Shown: positions 8,970 through 20,260 of the stretch, piece after piece
How positions within the stretch are numbered: the first letter of the stretch is position 1
Layout of the letters: each line of letters opens with the position of its first letter
Assembly: GCF_023555375.1 (NCBI RefSeq)
Contig: NZ_JAJSEE010000002.1
Span: forward strand, 428,424 to 492,423
Origin: Guyparkeria hydrothermalis
GTDB taxonomy: Bacteria; Pseudomonadota; Gammaproteobacteria; Halothiobacillales; Halothiobacillaceae
Length of the DNA stretch: 64,000 nt
Direction of reading: 5' to 3'
Notes under the pieces: model-generated
Databases searched by the model: none
What the model saw: the letters and a program-made list of their open reading frames with translations, nothing else
What the model was told of the DNA's origin: nothing
Position numbers and translations under genes: made by a program

Positions 8970-9868
8970 ACTGGGTGACGCGCCTGCTGCTGCCGATCAT
9001 CGTCGTGATCGTGTTCCTCTACGCGACCGCGACCTTCCAGGTGGCCGAATACCAGGAGGGCGTGAAGTTCCGCCTGGGTGAAATCGTCGAGACCGACTTC
9101 GAGCCCGGCCTGCACTTCAAGCTGCCGTTCGTGAACTCGGTGCGCCTGTTCGACACGCGCATCCTGTCGCTGTCCACGCCGCCGGAGCGGTTCTTGACCA
9201 GCGAGAAGAAGAACCTGATCGTCGACTACTACATCAAGTGGCGCATCACGAACCCGGCCGACTTCTACCGGGCGACCCGCGGTCAGGAGTCGGTGGCCGA
9301 GAGCCGTCTGAACCAGATCGTCAAGGACAGCATGAAGAGCCAGATCTCCAGCCGGACCATCGCCGAGGTGGTGTCCGGGGATCGCGACCTGTTCATGCGC
9401 AACGTGATCGAGACCACCAACGAGGACATCTCCGGGCTGGGTCTGGAGATCGTCGACGTGCGGATCATGCGCATCGAGCTGCCGCAGGAAGTGCGCGAGT
9501 CGGTCTACTCGCGGATGGAGAAGGAGCGCTCGACGGTGGCCAAGGCGATCCGCTCGCGCGGTGAGGAGCAGGCCAAGCGCATCACCTCCGATGCCGATCG
9601 CCAGCGCGTGGTGATCATCTCGGAGGCCGAGCGCGAGGCCGACGAGATCCGAGGCGAGGGCGATGCCGAGGCGGCGCGCATCTACGCCGAGTCGTTCGGC
9701 CAGGACGAGGAATTCTTCGCCTTCTATCGCAGCATCCAGGCCTACCAGAAGGTCTTTGCCAACGGCAGCGACACCTTCGTGCTCAGCCCGGACAGCCCGT
9801 TCTTCCGCTATTTCGAGTCGCCGAACGGCACGGGCGAGTCGGGCGACGCCGCGCTGCCGGCGCGGTAA
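8966..9868 (+). CDS. hflC: Membrane protease modulator HflC
   Basis: Partner of HflK in the HflKC complex that modulates FtsH. At 300 residues it has an N-terminal membrane anchor (LLLPIIVVIVFLYATATFQV), the band-7 domain (FRLGEIVETDFEPGLHFKLP) and a long charged helix (about 175-245). The FFAFYRSIQAYQ and SPDSPFFRYF region near the end is typical of HflC. ATGA overlap with hflK. Confidence 0.95.
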   Translation: MNWVTRLLLPIIVVIVFLYATATFQVAEYQEGVKFRLGEIVETDFEPGLHFKLPFVNSVRLFDTRILSLSTPPERFLTSEKKNLIVDYYIKWRITNPADFYRATRGQESVAESRLNQIVKDSMKSQISSRTIAEVVSGDRDLFMRNVIETTNEDISGLGLEIVDVRIMRIELPQEVRESVYSRMEKERSTVAKAIRSRGEEQAKRITSDADRQRVVIISEAEREADEIRGEGDAEAARIYAESFGQDEEFFAFYRSIQAYQKVFANGSDTFVLSPDSPFFRYFESPNGTGESGDAALPAR

Positions 9869-9874
9869 GCGGCC

Positions 9875-10057
9875 ATGATGGACGACCTGCTGCGGGTGCT
9901 CGGCCTGGTGCTGATCATCGAGGCGCTGCTGCCGTTCATCAGCCCGCGGACCTACCGCCAGGCGGTCGCGCAGATCGCCCTGACGCCGGATTCGCGCATG
10001 CGGATCATCGCGTTGGTGATCCTCCTGCTCGGGCTTGCGCTCTGGGTCTGGGGGTAG
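9875..10057 (+). CDS. DUF2065 small inner-membrane protein (YjeT-like)
   Basis: 60 residues with two hydrophobic segments (LLRVLGLVLIIEALLPFI and MRIIALVILLLGLALWVWG) joined by a polar loop (SPRTYRQAVAQ). It lies 6 nt after hflC, the same position as yjeT in E. coli. Function is unknown; the constant placement after hflKC suggests a role near that complex, which is inference. Confidence 0.85.
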   Translation: MMDDLLRVLGLVLIIEALLPFISPRTYRQAVAQIALTPDSRMRIIALVILLLGLALWVWG

Positions 10058-10079
10058 TCCGCACCCCGTCCCGATAGAA

Positions 10080-10106
10080 GAACCCCAGCCCGGGCTGGGG
10101 TTTTTT
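10080..10106 (+). terminator. Rho-independent terminator after the hflKC-DUF2065 genes
   Basis: A perfect 18-nt palindrome CCCCAGCCCGGGCTGGGG (10083-10100) followed by six T residues. It is 25 nt after the DUF2065 stop. Confidence 0.9.
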
Positions 10107-10118
10107 GTGTGCCGCGTT

Positions 10119-10124
10119 TACAAT
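10119..10124 (+). promoter_or_regulatory. Candidate -10 element for hisZ
   Basis: TACAAT, five of six matches to TATAAT, lies 74 nt before the hisZ start, inside a short CGCGT/ACGCG palindrome. The expected -35 position falls in the preceding terminator stem and is poor. Confidence 0.4.
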
Positions 10125-10197
10125 ACGCGGGTTTTGCCCCGTGCCGTGTCCCGCCTCGGCCCTTCGTCCACGACACACTCGACACCCTGCAACAGCA

Positions 10198-12676
<2,479 letters not shown>

Positions 12677-12755
12677 GCGTCGGTCCCGGCCTCGTTTCGA
12701 CCCGCCCGCCGAAAAATCGGTGGGTCGCAGGTCTTTATTTCTGCGCAAAAATCCG

Positions 12756-12850
12756 TAAAATCGCGCCACTTGAATTTCCCTCGGTGAATTGCCGAGGCTG
12801 CGAGATCGGTCAGATGGCTGGCCGGCGTCGTCGTCGACGCAGTCTGGCAG
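12756..12850 (+). promoter_or_regulatory. rpsP operon promoter and structured leader
   Basis: The 204-nt gap between purA and rpsP. TAAAAT at 12756-12761 is a plausible -10 with a weak -35. Downstream are two perfect hairpins: CCTCGG/CCGAGG (12779-12797, 7-nt loop) and GCGTCG/CGACGC (12835-12850, 4-nt loop). An imperfect stem at about 12698-12728 with a following T-rich stretch may end purA transcription. Ribosomal-protein leaders often carry autoregulatory structures; that role here is inference. Confidence 0.4.
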
Positions 12851-12880
12851 TCACTACTCCAACAGGAATCGTTAAGCGTT

Positions 12881-13147
12881 ATGGTCAAGATTCGTCTGGC
12901 TCGTACTGGTGCCAAAAAGAAGCCCTTCTACCACGTCGTCGTCACCGACAAGCGCAACGCGCGTGACAGCGGCTCGTACGTCGAGCGTCTCGGGTTCTTC
13001 AACCCGGTCGCCCGTGGTCAGGAAGAGCGTCTGCGCTTGGACCTCGACCGCCTCGCCTTCTGGCAGGATCGCGGTGCGCAGACCAGCGAGCGCGTTGCTT
13101 CCCTGGTCCGCCAGAGCAAGAAGCAGGCGACTGCTGCCGCCGAGTAA
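12881..13147 (+). CDS. rpsP: 30S ribosomal protein S16
   Basis: 88 residues starting [20 protein letters not shown], the classic S16 N-terminus, with [15 protein letters not shown]. First gene of the rpsP-rimM-trmD-rplS operon. Purine-rich AACAGGAAT lies upstream of the ATG. Confidence 0.98.
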   Translation: MVKIRLARTGAKKKPFYHVVVTDKRNARDSGSYVERLGFFNPVARGQEERLRLDLDRLAFWQDRGAQTSERVASLVRQSKKQATAAAE

Positions 13148-13150
13148 GCG

Positions 13151-13672
13151 GTGACGGCGTCGACGGAACCGGTCGATCCGGTCGTCATCGCCCAGCTCGG
13201 TCGTCCCTACGGGATCAAGGGCTGGGTGTGGCTGCAGGTGTTCACTCGACCGATCGAGAACATCAAGCGGTACCGTGACGTCACCCTGCGCACCGAGCGC
13301 GGCGAGACGCGCCCGGCGCAGTTCGAGAAGCTGACGGTCCACCCCAAGGGCGTGACCGTCAAGATCGCCGGCTTCGACGACCGCACGGCGGTCGAGACGC
13401 TGGGACGGGCCGAGGTGGTGGTCGACCGCGAGGCACTGCCGCCGGCCGGCCCGAACGAGTACTACTGGCGCGACCTGATCGGTTGCGAGGTGGTGCACCT
13501 CTCCGGCCAGGTGCTGGGTGAGGTGAAGGACATGATGGAGACCGGCGCGAACGACGTGCTGGTCGTCCAGGGGGATCGGGAACGATTGATTCCCTTTCTC
13601 CCCGACGAGGTCATCCACGCGGTCGACCTCGACGAGCGTCGGATCGAGGTCGACTGGGACCCCGACTTCTGA
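13151..13672 (+). CDS. rimM: Ribosome maturation factor RimM
   Basis: Assists assembly of the 30S head by binding S19. At 173 residues it has the N-terminal RimM barrel (VVIAQLGRPYGIKGWVWLQ) and a C-terminal PRC-barrel (YYWRDLIGCEVVHL, VLVVQGDRERLIPFLPD). The start is GTG, 3 nt after the rpsP stop. It overlaps trmD by 1 nt (TGATG). Confidence 0.96.
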   Translation: MTASTEPVDPVVIAQLGRPYGIKGWVWLQVFTRPIENIKRYRDVTLRTERGETRPAQFEKLTVHPKGVTVKIAGFDDRTAVETLGRAEVVVDREALPPAGPNEYYWRDLIGCEVVHLSGQVLGEVKDMMETGANDVLVVQGDRERLIPFLPDEVIHAVDLDERRIEVDWDPDF

Positions 13673-14445
13673 TGCGGATTTCGGTGGTGACCCTGTTCCC
13701 CGAACTGGTGGACGCGGGGAACCGCTGCGGCATGGTCCGCTCCGCGATCGAGAAGGAAAGGCTGACCGTGGCGGGTTACAACCCGCGCGACTGGTCGACC
13801 GATCGCAACCGTCGGGTCGACGATCGTCCATTCGGCGGCGGGCCGGGCATGCTGTTGCAGCCTGGCCCGATCAGTGGGGCGATCGACGCGGCGGTGGCCG
13901 AGACCGACGCGGCGCGGCCGCTGGTCGTGGCGCTCTCGCCCCAGGGGCAGCGGCTCGATCGTCACGTGATCGCCGACTGGGCCGAGAGGGAACAGCCACT
14001 GGTGCTGGTCTGTGGCCGCTACGAGGGCTTCGATCAGCGGATACTCGACTCCCGGGTGGACGTCGAGTACTCCCTCGGCGACCTGGTGCTCTCCGGGGGC
14101 GAGCTGGCGGCAATGGTGGTGGTCGATGCGATCGCCCGTCGCCTGCCCGACGTGGTCGGGGACGCGCAGTCGGTGGTCGAGGACTCGTTCGAGGCCGACC
14201 GGCTGGATCACCCGCACTACACGCGGCCGCCGGAGTGGGAGGGCCGCGGGGTGCCGGCGGTGCTCTCCAGCGGCGATCACCGGCGGATTGCCGAGTGGCG
14301 GGCCGAGCAGGCCCTGATGACCACGGCCCGGCGGCGACCGGACCTATTTTTGCAACACGGGCCGACCGACAACGAGCGGGCGGCACTGGAAAGACACTGG
14401 CTCGCGGGCAGCGATGACGACCCCGGCCAACAGACACGCGATTGA
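13672..14445 (+). CDS. trmD: tRNA (guanine-N1)-methyltransferase TrmD
   Basis: Makes m1G37 in tRNA to prevent +1 frameshifting. At 257 residues it has the SPOUT knot motifs [11 protein letters not shown] and [14 protein letters not shown], and [11 protein letters not shown] in the C-terminal domain. It begins on the last base of the rimM stop and is followed 16 nt later by rplS. Confidence 0.97.
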   Translation: MRISVVTLFPELVDAGNRCGMVRSAIEKERLTVAGYNPRDWSTDRNRRVDDRPFGGGPGMLLQPGPISGAIDAAVAETDAARPLVVALSPQGQRLDRHVIADWAEREQPLVLVCGRYEGFDQRILDSRVDVEYSLGDLVLSGGELAAMVVVDAIARRLPDVVGDAQSVVEDSFEADRLDHPHYTRPPEWEGRGVPAVLSSGDHRRIAEWRAEQALMTTARRRPDLFLQHGPTDNERAALERHWLAGSDDDPGQQTRD

Positions 14446-14461
14446 TAACAGGTGGCGGAAA

Positions 14462-14809
14462 ATGAGCGAGATCATCAAGAAAATCGAAGCCGATCAAATG
14501 ACCCGCGAGGTGCCGGAGTTCGGCCCCGGCGACACGGTTTCCGTCGACGTTCGGGTAACCGAGGGTGACCGTGAGCGTCTGCAGGCGTTCGAGGGTGTCG
14601 TGATTGCCAAGCGCAACCGCGGCCTGAACTCCTCGTTCACCCTGCGCAAGATCTCCTACGGCGAGGGCCTGGAGCGTGTCTTCCAGACCTACAGCCCGCA
14701 GATCGCCTCGATCACGGTCAAGCGTCGCGGCGACGTCCGTCGCGCCAAGCTGTACTACCTGCGTGGTCGTACCGGCAAGGCCGCTCGTATCCGCGAGCGT
14801 CTGGGCTGA
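14462..14809 (+). CDS. rplS: 50S ribosomal protein L19
   Basis: 115 residues. [26 protein letters not shown] and the C-terminal [18 protein letters not shown] identify L19. ATG 14462 has GGTGGCGGAAA upstream; an in-frame ATG inside trmD (14414) is not needed. Last gene of the operon, before a strong terminator. Confidence 0.98.
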   Translation: MSEIIKKIEADQMTREVPEFGPGDTVSVDVRVTEGDRERLQAFEGVVIAKRNRGLNSSFTLRKISYGEGLERVFQTYSPQIASITVKRRGDVRRAKLYYLRGRTGKAARIRERLG

Positions 14810-14842
14810 CCGTTTCGGCCGACCCAGCCCCAGGGCTGACCA

Positions 14843-14881
14843 GAAACCCCCGCACCATCGGTGACGGGGGTTTCGCTTTTT
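14843..14881 (+). terminator. Rho-independent terminator of the rpsP-rplS operon
   Basis: Stem GAAACCCCCG/CGGGGGTTTC (14843-14852 with 14865-14874), a 12-nt loop and a T run. It is 33 nt after rplS. Confidence 0.92.
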
Positions 14882-14920
14882 CAGGCGTGGTAAAAGCGGC
14901 CTGCGTCGACCGGAGAAGCC

Positions 14921-15652
14921 ATGAGTGAGCAGTGGATCGTCGGGATCGACGGTTGCCCCGGCGGGTGGGTGGCAATCGCCCAGGTAGAGGAGCAGGTCGA
15001 TGAAAGGGGCTCCACGTCAACGGTGCGTGCGCTGGTCGCCCCGCGCCTCGATGACCTGCTGGGCAAGTTTGCCGACTTGCGCCGGGTGGGCATCGACATG
15101 CCGATCGGCTTGTCGGACGACGAGCCGCGCGCATGCGACCGAGAGGCGAGGGGATTGCTCGGCGCGAGGGGCTCATCGGTCTTTCCCGCCCCGTTGCGCC
15201 CGGCCCTGGCGGCCACCACGCACGCCGAGGCCTCTTCGCTCTCCCGGCAATCGGGTGGAAAGGGCGTGTCCGCGCAGGCCTGGAACCTCTTCGCGAAGGT
15301 TCGCGAACTCGACGAGCTGTTGAGCCGTGACCTCGCCTGGCGCGAGCGTGTGGTCGAGGTGCACCCCGAGCTTTCCTTCCTCGCCATGAACCGGGGCGAA
15401 CCGCTGCCGGCTTCCAAGCACCGTATCGAAGGCATCTATCGCCGTCGGGCATTGATCGCCGAGGCCTTCGGCTCGCCGGCGATCGACTCGGCCGTGACCC
15501 AGCTGGCCGGCACCCGGGTGAAGGAGGACGACATGCTCGATGCCTTTGCCGTGCTCTGGAGTGCGCGTCGACACGCGGCCGGTGCGGGCGCCTGCCTGCC
15601 GAGCGACCCGCCGCGCGATGCCTGCGGTCTGCCCATGCGGATCGTCTACTGA
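14921..15652 (+). CDS. DUF429 family protein (predicted RNase H-like fold)
   Basis: 243 residues of the DUF429 family. The N-terminal WIVGIDGCPGGWVAI holds the conserved aspartate of the RNase-H-like strand, VGIDMPIGL holds a second acidic site, and VVEVHPELSF...LPASKHRIEGI is the family core. C-terminal KEDDMLDAFAVLW supplies a third acidic cluster. The family is predicted to be a nuclease, but no substrate is established. It is flanked by the rplS terminator and htpG and looks like a single gene. Confidence 0.8.
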   Translation: MSEQWIVGIDGCPGGWVAIAQVEEQVDERGSTSTVRALVAPRLDDLLGKFADLRRVGIDMPIGLSDDEPRACDREARGLLGARGSSVFPAPLRPALAATTHAEASSLSRQSGGKGVSAQAWNLFAKVRELDELLSRDLAWRERVVEVHPELSFLAMNRGEPLPASKHRIEGIYRRRALIAEAFGSPAIDSAVTQLAGTRVKEDDMLDAFAVLWSARRHAAGAGACLPSDPPRDACGLPMRIVY

Positions 15653-15685
15653 GCTGCGTTCGTCCGAGTGGGTCACCGCGATGGC

Positions 15686-15713
15686 CTTGAAATCCCGCCC
15701 GACGTCCCTATCT
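15686..15713 (+). promoter_or_regulatory. Sigma-32 (heat-shock) promoter of htpG
   Basis: CTTGAAA at 15686-15692 (exact -35 consensus), a 13-nt spacer and CCCTATCT at 15706-15713 (consensus CCCCATNT, one mismatch). It lies 78 nt before the htpG start. HtpG is a classic sigma-32 target, so position and function agree. Confidence 0.8.
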
Positions 15714-15791
15714 CCACCGCGTTGACGGCGACCGCCTGGTGCGACCGTCCGCCGTATTCGAAACCGAGCGACAACACGGAGAACCGCTTCC

Positions 15792-17687
15792 ATGAGTCAA
15801 GCCCAGACGCATGCCTTCCAGACCGAGGTGAAGCAGCTGCTTCGTCTGATGATCCACTCGCTGTACTCCAATCCCGAGGTCTTTCTCCGCGAGCTGATCT
15901 CGAATGCCTCGGATGCCTGCGACAAGCTGCGTTTCGAGGCGTTGGCCGATGACGGCCTCTACGAGGACGACAAGGACCTGCGCGTGCGGGTCTCCTTCGA
16001 TGCCGAGAAGAAGACCGTCACCATCGATGACAACGGCATCGGCATGAACCACGAGGAAGTGGTCGAGCACATCGGCACCATCGCCCACTCGGGCACCAAG
16101 GCCTTCCTCGAGCAGCTCGAGGCGGACAAGCAGAAGGATGCAAACCAGATCGGCCAGTTCGGCGTGGGCTTCTACTCGGCCTTCATCGTCGCCGACCACG
16201 TCGAGCTGATCACCCGCCGCGCCGGCGTCGGTGCCGAGCACGGCGTGCGCTGGACCTCCACCGGCGAGGGCGAATACACCATCGAGACGGTCGACAAGCC
16301 CGAGCGGGGCACCCGCATCGTGCTGCACCTGCGCGAGGACCAGCAGGAATTCGCCGACGACTTCCGCCTGCGCTCGGTGATCCGCAAGTACTCGGATCAC
16401 ATCAACTTCCCGGTGCAGATGTGGGTGCCACCCAAGACCGACACGGACGAGGACGGCAACGAGACCGAGATCCCGGGGCGCTGGGAGACGGTCAACGACG
16501 CCAATGCGCTCTGGACCCGGCCGAAGAGCGAGATCACGGACGAGGAGTACACCGAGTTCTACAAGCACGTCTCCCACGACTGGGAGCCGCCGCTCGCCTG
16601 GGCGCACAACCAGGTCGAGGGCAAGGTCGAATACACCTCCTTGCTTTACGTCCCCAAGCGCGCGCCGTTCGACCTGTTCGAGCCCGAGCAGAGCCATGGC
16701 GTCAAGCTGTACGTCAAGCGCGTGTTCATCATGGACGACGCCGACAAGCTGATGCCGCGCTACCTGCGCTTCGTCCGTGGTGTGATCGACTCGGCCGATC
16801 TGCCGCTGAACGTCTCGCGCGAGATCCTGCAGTCCAACCGCGTGCTCGACACCATCCGTTCCGGTTCGGTTAAGCGCGTGCTCTCGCTGCTCGAGAAGAT
16901 GGCCAAGAACGAGCCCGAGAAGTACGCCGACTTCTGGCAGACCTTCGGCCGCGTCTTGAAGGAGGGCGTCGGCGAGGACGTCGCCAACAAGGAGAAGATC
17001 GCCGGCCTGCTGCGCTTCGCCTCCACCAAGGGGCAGGACGAGGGTGCGAGTGACGCGGAGACGGTCTCGTTGGCCGACTACATCGAGCGCATGCCCGAGG
17101 ACCAGGACGAGATCTACTACATCATCGCCGACTCCTACCAGGCCGCACTTGCCTCGCCGCACCTGGAGATCTTCCGCAAGAAGGGCATCGAGGTGCTGCT
17201 GCTCTCCGACCGCGTCGATGAGTGGGTGATGGCCCACCTGACCGAGTTCGACGGCAAGACTCTCAAGTCGGTCACCAAGGCCAAGATCGACGTCGACGAG
17301 GAAGACGAGGACGAGTCCGAGGAGGAGAAGCGGGAGCACGAGGCGCTGATCAAGCGACTCAAGGACACCCTGGGCGAGGAAGTGAAGGACGTGCGCCGCT
17401 CGCGTCGCCTGGTCGAATCCCCGGCGTGCCTGGTGACCGACGAGGGCGACGTCAGCCTGCACCTGCAGCGCATCCTCGAGCAGGCCGGGCAAGCGATGCC
17501 CGAGACCAAGCCGATCCTCGAGATCAATCCCGACCACCGGCTGCTCCAGCAGGCCGAGGGCGAGTCCGACGAGGCGCGCTTCGCCGACCTCGCGCACGTG
17601 CTTTACGGGCAGGCGATGCTCGCCGAAGGCGGCAAGCTAGCCGATTCGGCCGACTTCGTCAGTCGATTGAACCGGCTGCTCGCCTGA
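15792..17687 (+). CDS. htpG: Molecular chaperone HtpG (bacterial Hsp90)
   Basis: ATP-dependent cytosolic chaperone. At 631 residues it has the GHKL ATPase motifs [36 protein letters not shown] and [11 protein letters not shown], the middle-domain [11 protein letters not shown], and a C-terminal dimerisation domain. An acidic run ([13 protein letters not shown]) lies in the C-terminal half. It has its own heat-shock promoter and terminator. Confidence 0.97.
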   Translation: MSQAQTHAFQTEVKQLLRLMIHSLYSNPEVFLRELISNASDACDKLRFEALADDGLYEDDKDLRVRVSFDAEKKTVTIDDNGIGMNHEEVVEHIGTIAHSGTKAFLEQLEADKQKDANQIGQFGVGFYSAFIVADHVELITRRAGVGAEHGVRWTSTGEGEYTIETVDKPERGTRIVLHLREDQQEFADDFRLRSVIRKYSDHINFPVQMWVPPKTDTDEDGNETEIPGRWETVNDANALWTRPKSEITDEEYTEFYKHVSHDWEPPLAWAHNQVEGKVEYTSLLYVPKRAPFDLFEPEQSHGVKLYVKRVFIMDDADKLMPRYLRFVRGVIDSADLPLNVSREILQSNRVLDTIRSGSVKRVLSLLEKMAKNEPEKYADFWQTFGRVLKEGVGEDVANKEKIAGLLRFASTKGQDEGASDAETVSLADYIERMPEDQDEIYYIIADSYQAALASPHLEIFRKKGIEVLLLSDRVDEWVMAHLTEFDGKTLKSVTKAKIDVDEEDEDESEEEKREHEALIKRLKDTLGEEVKDVRRSRRLVESPACLVTDEGDVSLHLQRILEQAGQAMPETKPILEINPDHRLLQQAEGESDEARFADLAHVLYGQAMLAEGGKLADSADFVSRLNRLLA

Positions 17688-17724
17688 CAGTCAGACCCGT
17701 CGACGGGTGCGTGACGTAACCGAG

Positions 17725-17751
17725 ACCCCGGCCATGCCGGGGTTCTTTTTT
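17725..17751 (+). terminator. Rho-independent terminator of htpG
   Basis: CCCCGGC-CAT-GCCGGGG stem (17726-17742) then TTC and a T run. Confidence 0.92.
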
Positions 17752-17812
17752 GCGCCCCCGTCGGACCGCTGGTCACGCCGTGACCCGCACGGTTTTTATC
17801 CCATCACAAGCG

Positions 17813-17821
17813 TGCGATAAT
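17813..17821 (+). promoter_or_regulatory. Extended -10 promoter of lpxC
   Basis: TGCGATAAT, an extended -10 element with five of six hexamer matches. A T-rich -35 region (TTTTTA) lies at about 17793. Predicted start of transcription is about 26 nt before the lpxC start codon. Confidence 0.6.
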
Positions 17822-17853
17822 TATCCGATTTACCGGCTTGGGTTCTCACGATC

Positions 17854-18771
17854 TTGGTTCAGCAACGCACACTTCGAAACACCATCCGCGCCACGGGGAT
17901 CGGTCTGCACACCGGCGAGCAGGTCCGCCTGACGCTGCGCCCGGCGCCCGTGGACAGCGGCATCGTCTTTCACCGGGTCGATCTCGGCAACGATGCGACG
18001 ATCCCGGGTCACGCCTTCAATGTTGGTGAAACCCAGCTGTCGACGACGCTGGTCAAGGATGGCGTCAAGATTTCCACCGTCGAGCACCTGATGTCGGCGC
18101 TGGCCGGTCTGGGGATCGATAACTGCGTGGTCGAGATCGACGGCCCGGAAATGCCGATCATGGACGGCAGCGCCAGTCCGTTCGTCTTCCTGATCCAGTC
18201 GGCGGGCATCGAGGAGCAGGACGCCCACAAGCGATTCATCCGCATCCTCGAGCCGGTGGAGGTGGTCGACGGTGACCGCTGGGTGCGCTTTGATCCGCAC
18301 GAGGGGTTCCGCGTGGCCATGTCGATCGACTTCAACCATCCGGTGCTGGACAAGTCCGCTCGCCTGGCGGAAATCGACTTCTCCTCGACCAGCTTCGTCA
18401 AGGAAGTCGCCCGGGCGCGGACCTTCGGTTTCATGAGCGATCTCGAGATGATGCGCTCGCGCAACCTGGCGCTGGGCGGCTCGGTCGACAACGCCATCGT
18501 GGTCGGCGAGGAGCACATCCTCAACGAGGACGGCCTGCGTTACGGCGACGAGTTCGTCAAGCACAAGATCCTCGATGCCATCGGCGATCTCTACCTGCTC
18601 GGCTGCAGCGTGATCGGCAGCTTCACCGGCCACAAGTCGGGCCATGCGCTGAACAACCAGCTGCTGCGCGCGCTGCTGGCCCGGGAGTCGGCCTACGAGG
18701 TGGTCACCTTCGAGAACGAGGAGCCGCCCCCGGTGTCGTTCTCCCGCCCGGCGGCACAGATTGCTGAGTGA
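17854..18771 (+). CDS. lpxC: UDP-3-O-acyl-N-acetylglucosamine deacetylase
   Basis: Zinc deacetylase, the committed step of lipid A synthesis. At 305 residues it starts [21 protein letters not shown]; zinc-ligand motifs are [10 protein letters not shown] (H78), HKILDAIGD and SGHALNNQL. The only start that fits the family N-terminus is TTG at 17854, with no strong Shine-Dalgarno, so initiation is probably weak; LpxC level is tightly limited in other bacteria. A terminator follows. Confidence 0.95.
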   Translation: MVQQRTLRNTIRATGIGLHTGEQVRLTLRPAPVDSGIVFHRVDLGNDATIPGHAFNVGETQLSTTLVKDGVKISTVEHLMSALAGLGIDNCVVEIDGPEMPIMDGSASPFVFLIQSAGIEEQDAHKRFIRILEPVEVVDGDRWVRFDPHEGFRVAMSIDFNHPVLDKSARLAEIDFSSTSFVKEVARARTFGFMSDLEMMRSRNLALGGSVDNAIVVGEEHILNEDGLRYGDEFVKHKILDAIGDLYLLGCSVIGSFTGHKSGHALNNQLLRALLARESAYEVVTFENEEPPPVSFSRPAAQIAE

Positions 18772-18843
18772 GGCCACGTTGGCCGAAACCAGCGCGACGC
18801 AAACCAGGGCCACGCAAATCAGGGCGTGAAGTGCGACCGACGA

Positions 18844-18872
18844 GACCCGGCTGATGCCGGGTCTTCTTTTTT
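18844..18872 (+). terminator. Rho-independent terminator after lpxC
   Basis: AGACCCGGC/GCCGGGTCT stem with a short loop, then CTTTTTT. Confidence 0.92.
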
Positions 18873-18897
18873 GCCCCGGCCGGATGCGGTCGCCCGG

Positions 18898-18925
18898 TGG
18901 ACAGGGGCGGCCGCTTGGGTAAAAC
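18898..18925 (+). promoter_or_regulatory. Sigma-70 promoter of the response-regulator gene
   Basis: TGGACA (18898-18903), 16-nt spacer, TAAAAC (18920-18925). An 8-bp perfect hairpin CGCCGGTC/GACCGGCG follows in the leader (about 18963-18983), before AAGGAGA and the start codon. Confidence 0.5.
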
Positions 18926-19011
18926 TACCTCGCGATTTGTATCGACAGGATCGTCGAACGCTCGCCGGTCGGGAAGACCGGCGGTAGCAACCAACCACAA
19001 GGAGAAGTGCC

Positions 19012-19518
19012 ATGGGCTACATGCCTCGCCTGGGCAGCCTGCTGGGGCTGCGTACCAAGTCTGCGGACCGTCGTCGCGGTCGTCGTTACGAGGCCTCGCG
19101 CGGTCTGCGCATCCTGGTCATCGATGATTCCAAGACGGTGGTCAAGATACTCAGCCGGATGCTCAGCCAGAACGAGTTCGAGCCGATCGTCGCCGGCGAT
19201 GCCGAGACCGGCCTGGAACTCGCCCGCCAGTACCCGCCCGACCTGATCTTCCTCGATATCCTATTGCCCGGCATGAACGGCTTTGCCGCCCTGCGCCGAC
19301 TGCGCCAGGACCCGGCGACCGCGGACGTGCCCGTGATCATGATCAGTGGCGACGAGCAGTCGATGGCCCGCATGGTGCTCGACCGGCTCGGGTCGGACGA
19401 CTTCATGAAAAAGCCCTTCGGGCGCGCCGAGGTATTCACCCGGATCGAGGGGCTGGTACGCAACGGGCGATTGCCGCAACGACTCAATCCCTCGGCATTC
19501 GATCGCCAGGCGATCTGA
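19012..19518 (+). CDS. Orphan single-domain response regulator (PilG/PilH-like)
   Basis: 168 residues: a basic N-terminal extension (RRRGRRYEASR) and one CheY-type receiver domain (about 32-155). Acidic pocket DDSKT (38-42), phospho-acceptor D82 in FLDILLPG, and conserved lysine in KKPFG (about 134). The DDSKT motif resembles twitching-motility regulators PilG/PilH. No output domain and no kinase nearby. ATG has a strong AAGGAGA. It lies between lpxC and dciA/secA, which are often closer together, so it may be a later insertion. Confidence 0.85.
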   Translation: MGYMPRLGSLLGLRTKSADRRRGRRYEASRGLRILVIDDSKTVVKILSRMLSQNEFEPIVAGDAETGLELARQYPPDLIFLDILLPGMNGFAALRRLRQDPATADVPVIMISGDEQSMARMVLDRLGSDDFMKKPFGRAEVFTRIEGLVRNGRLPQRLNPSAFDRQAI

Positions 19519-19555
19519 TCGACCCGGCTGCCGTCGCGACCGGAGGGGGTGTGCC

Positions 19556-20206
19556 GTGAATGCCGCCGACTACGACCAGTGGTATCGATCCGGTCACGGG
19601 CAGTGGATCGGTGAGCGCGAGACGGCCCTGATCCGGGGTTGTCTCTCGCCCCGGTCGGGGGAGTCGTTGCTCGACGTCGGTTGCGGCACCGGTTTCTTCA
19701 CCCGGGCGCTGGGCGCGTCGATCGACGGGTTGGTGGTCGGCGCGGACATCGATGCCGACTGGTTGGCGTATGCCCGTGACCAGGATCGAACGGGTGCCTG
19801 CTACGAGCGCGCCGATGCCCGGGCCCTGCCGCATGCCGACAAGGCCGTCGACCTGGTTACGGCGATTACGGTGCTCGACTTCATCGACGAGGACGCCGCG
19901 GCGGTGGCCGAGATGGTCCGTGTCGCGCGCCGCCGGGTGGTCATCGGGGTGCTCAACCGCAACAGCCTGCTCTGGTGTCAGAAGGGCTGGGATGGCGGTC
20001 GTGGCGGTTACGCCGGGGCACGCTGGTACACACCGGCCGACGCCCGGCGACTGTTCGAGGGCTTGCCGGTTGCGCGCATACGCGTGCAAACCGCGATCGT
20101 CCTGCCGGGCGGTGGTCGCTTCGCCCGCTGGCTGGAGCGACACTGGCCGGCGTGGTTGCCGTGCGGCGGGGTGATCCTGCTGAGCGCCGACTGTCGACGC
20201 GATTGA
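19556..20206 (+). CDS. Class I SAM-dependent methyltransferase
   Basis: 216 residues, GTG start preceded by GGAGGG. Motif I LLDVGCGTGFF (39-48), acidic VGADID at the end of strand 2 and ADARALPHADKAVDLV match the UbiE/SAM-methyltransferase 11 fold. Substrate unknown. It follows the response regulator after 37 nt and is probably co-transcribed. The C-terminal half (LNRNSLLWCQKGWDGGRG) does not point to a known substrate. Confidence 0.75.
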   Translation: MNAADYDQWYRSGHGQWIGERETALIRGCLSPRSGESLLDVGCGTGFFTRALGASIDGLVVGADIDADWLAYARDQDRTGACYERADARALPHADKAVDLVTAITVLDFIDEDAAAVAEMVRVARRRVVIGVLNRNSLLWCQKGWDGGRGGYAGARWYTPADARRLFEGLPVARIRVQTAIVLPGGGRFARWLERHWPAWLPCGGVILLSADCRRD

Positions 20207-20260
20207 GTCGTTTCGACGGGGTCGCCAGGCTCCGGCTTTTCGGCCCCGTCGTTCGGCGGG

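Noticed and set aside
15708..17597. A 629-codon open frame antisense to htpG
   Set aside because: Same reason: mirror frame of a conserved GC-rich gene with no recognisable protein features.
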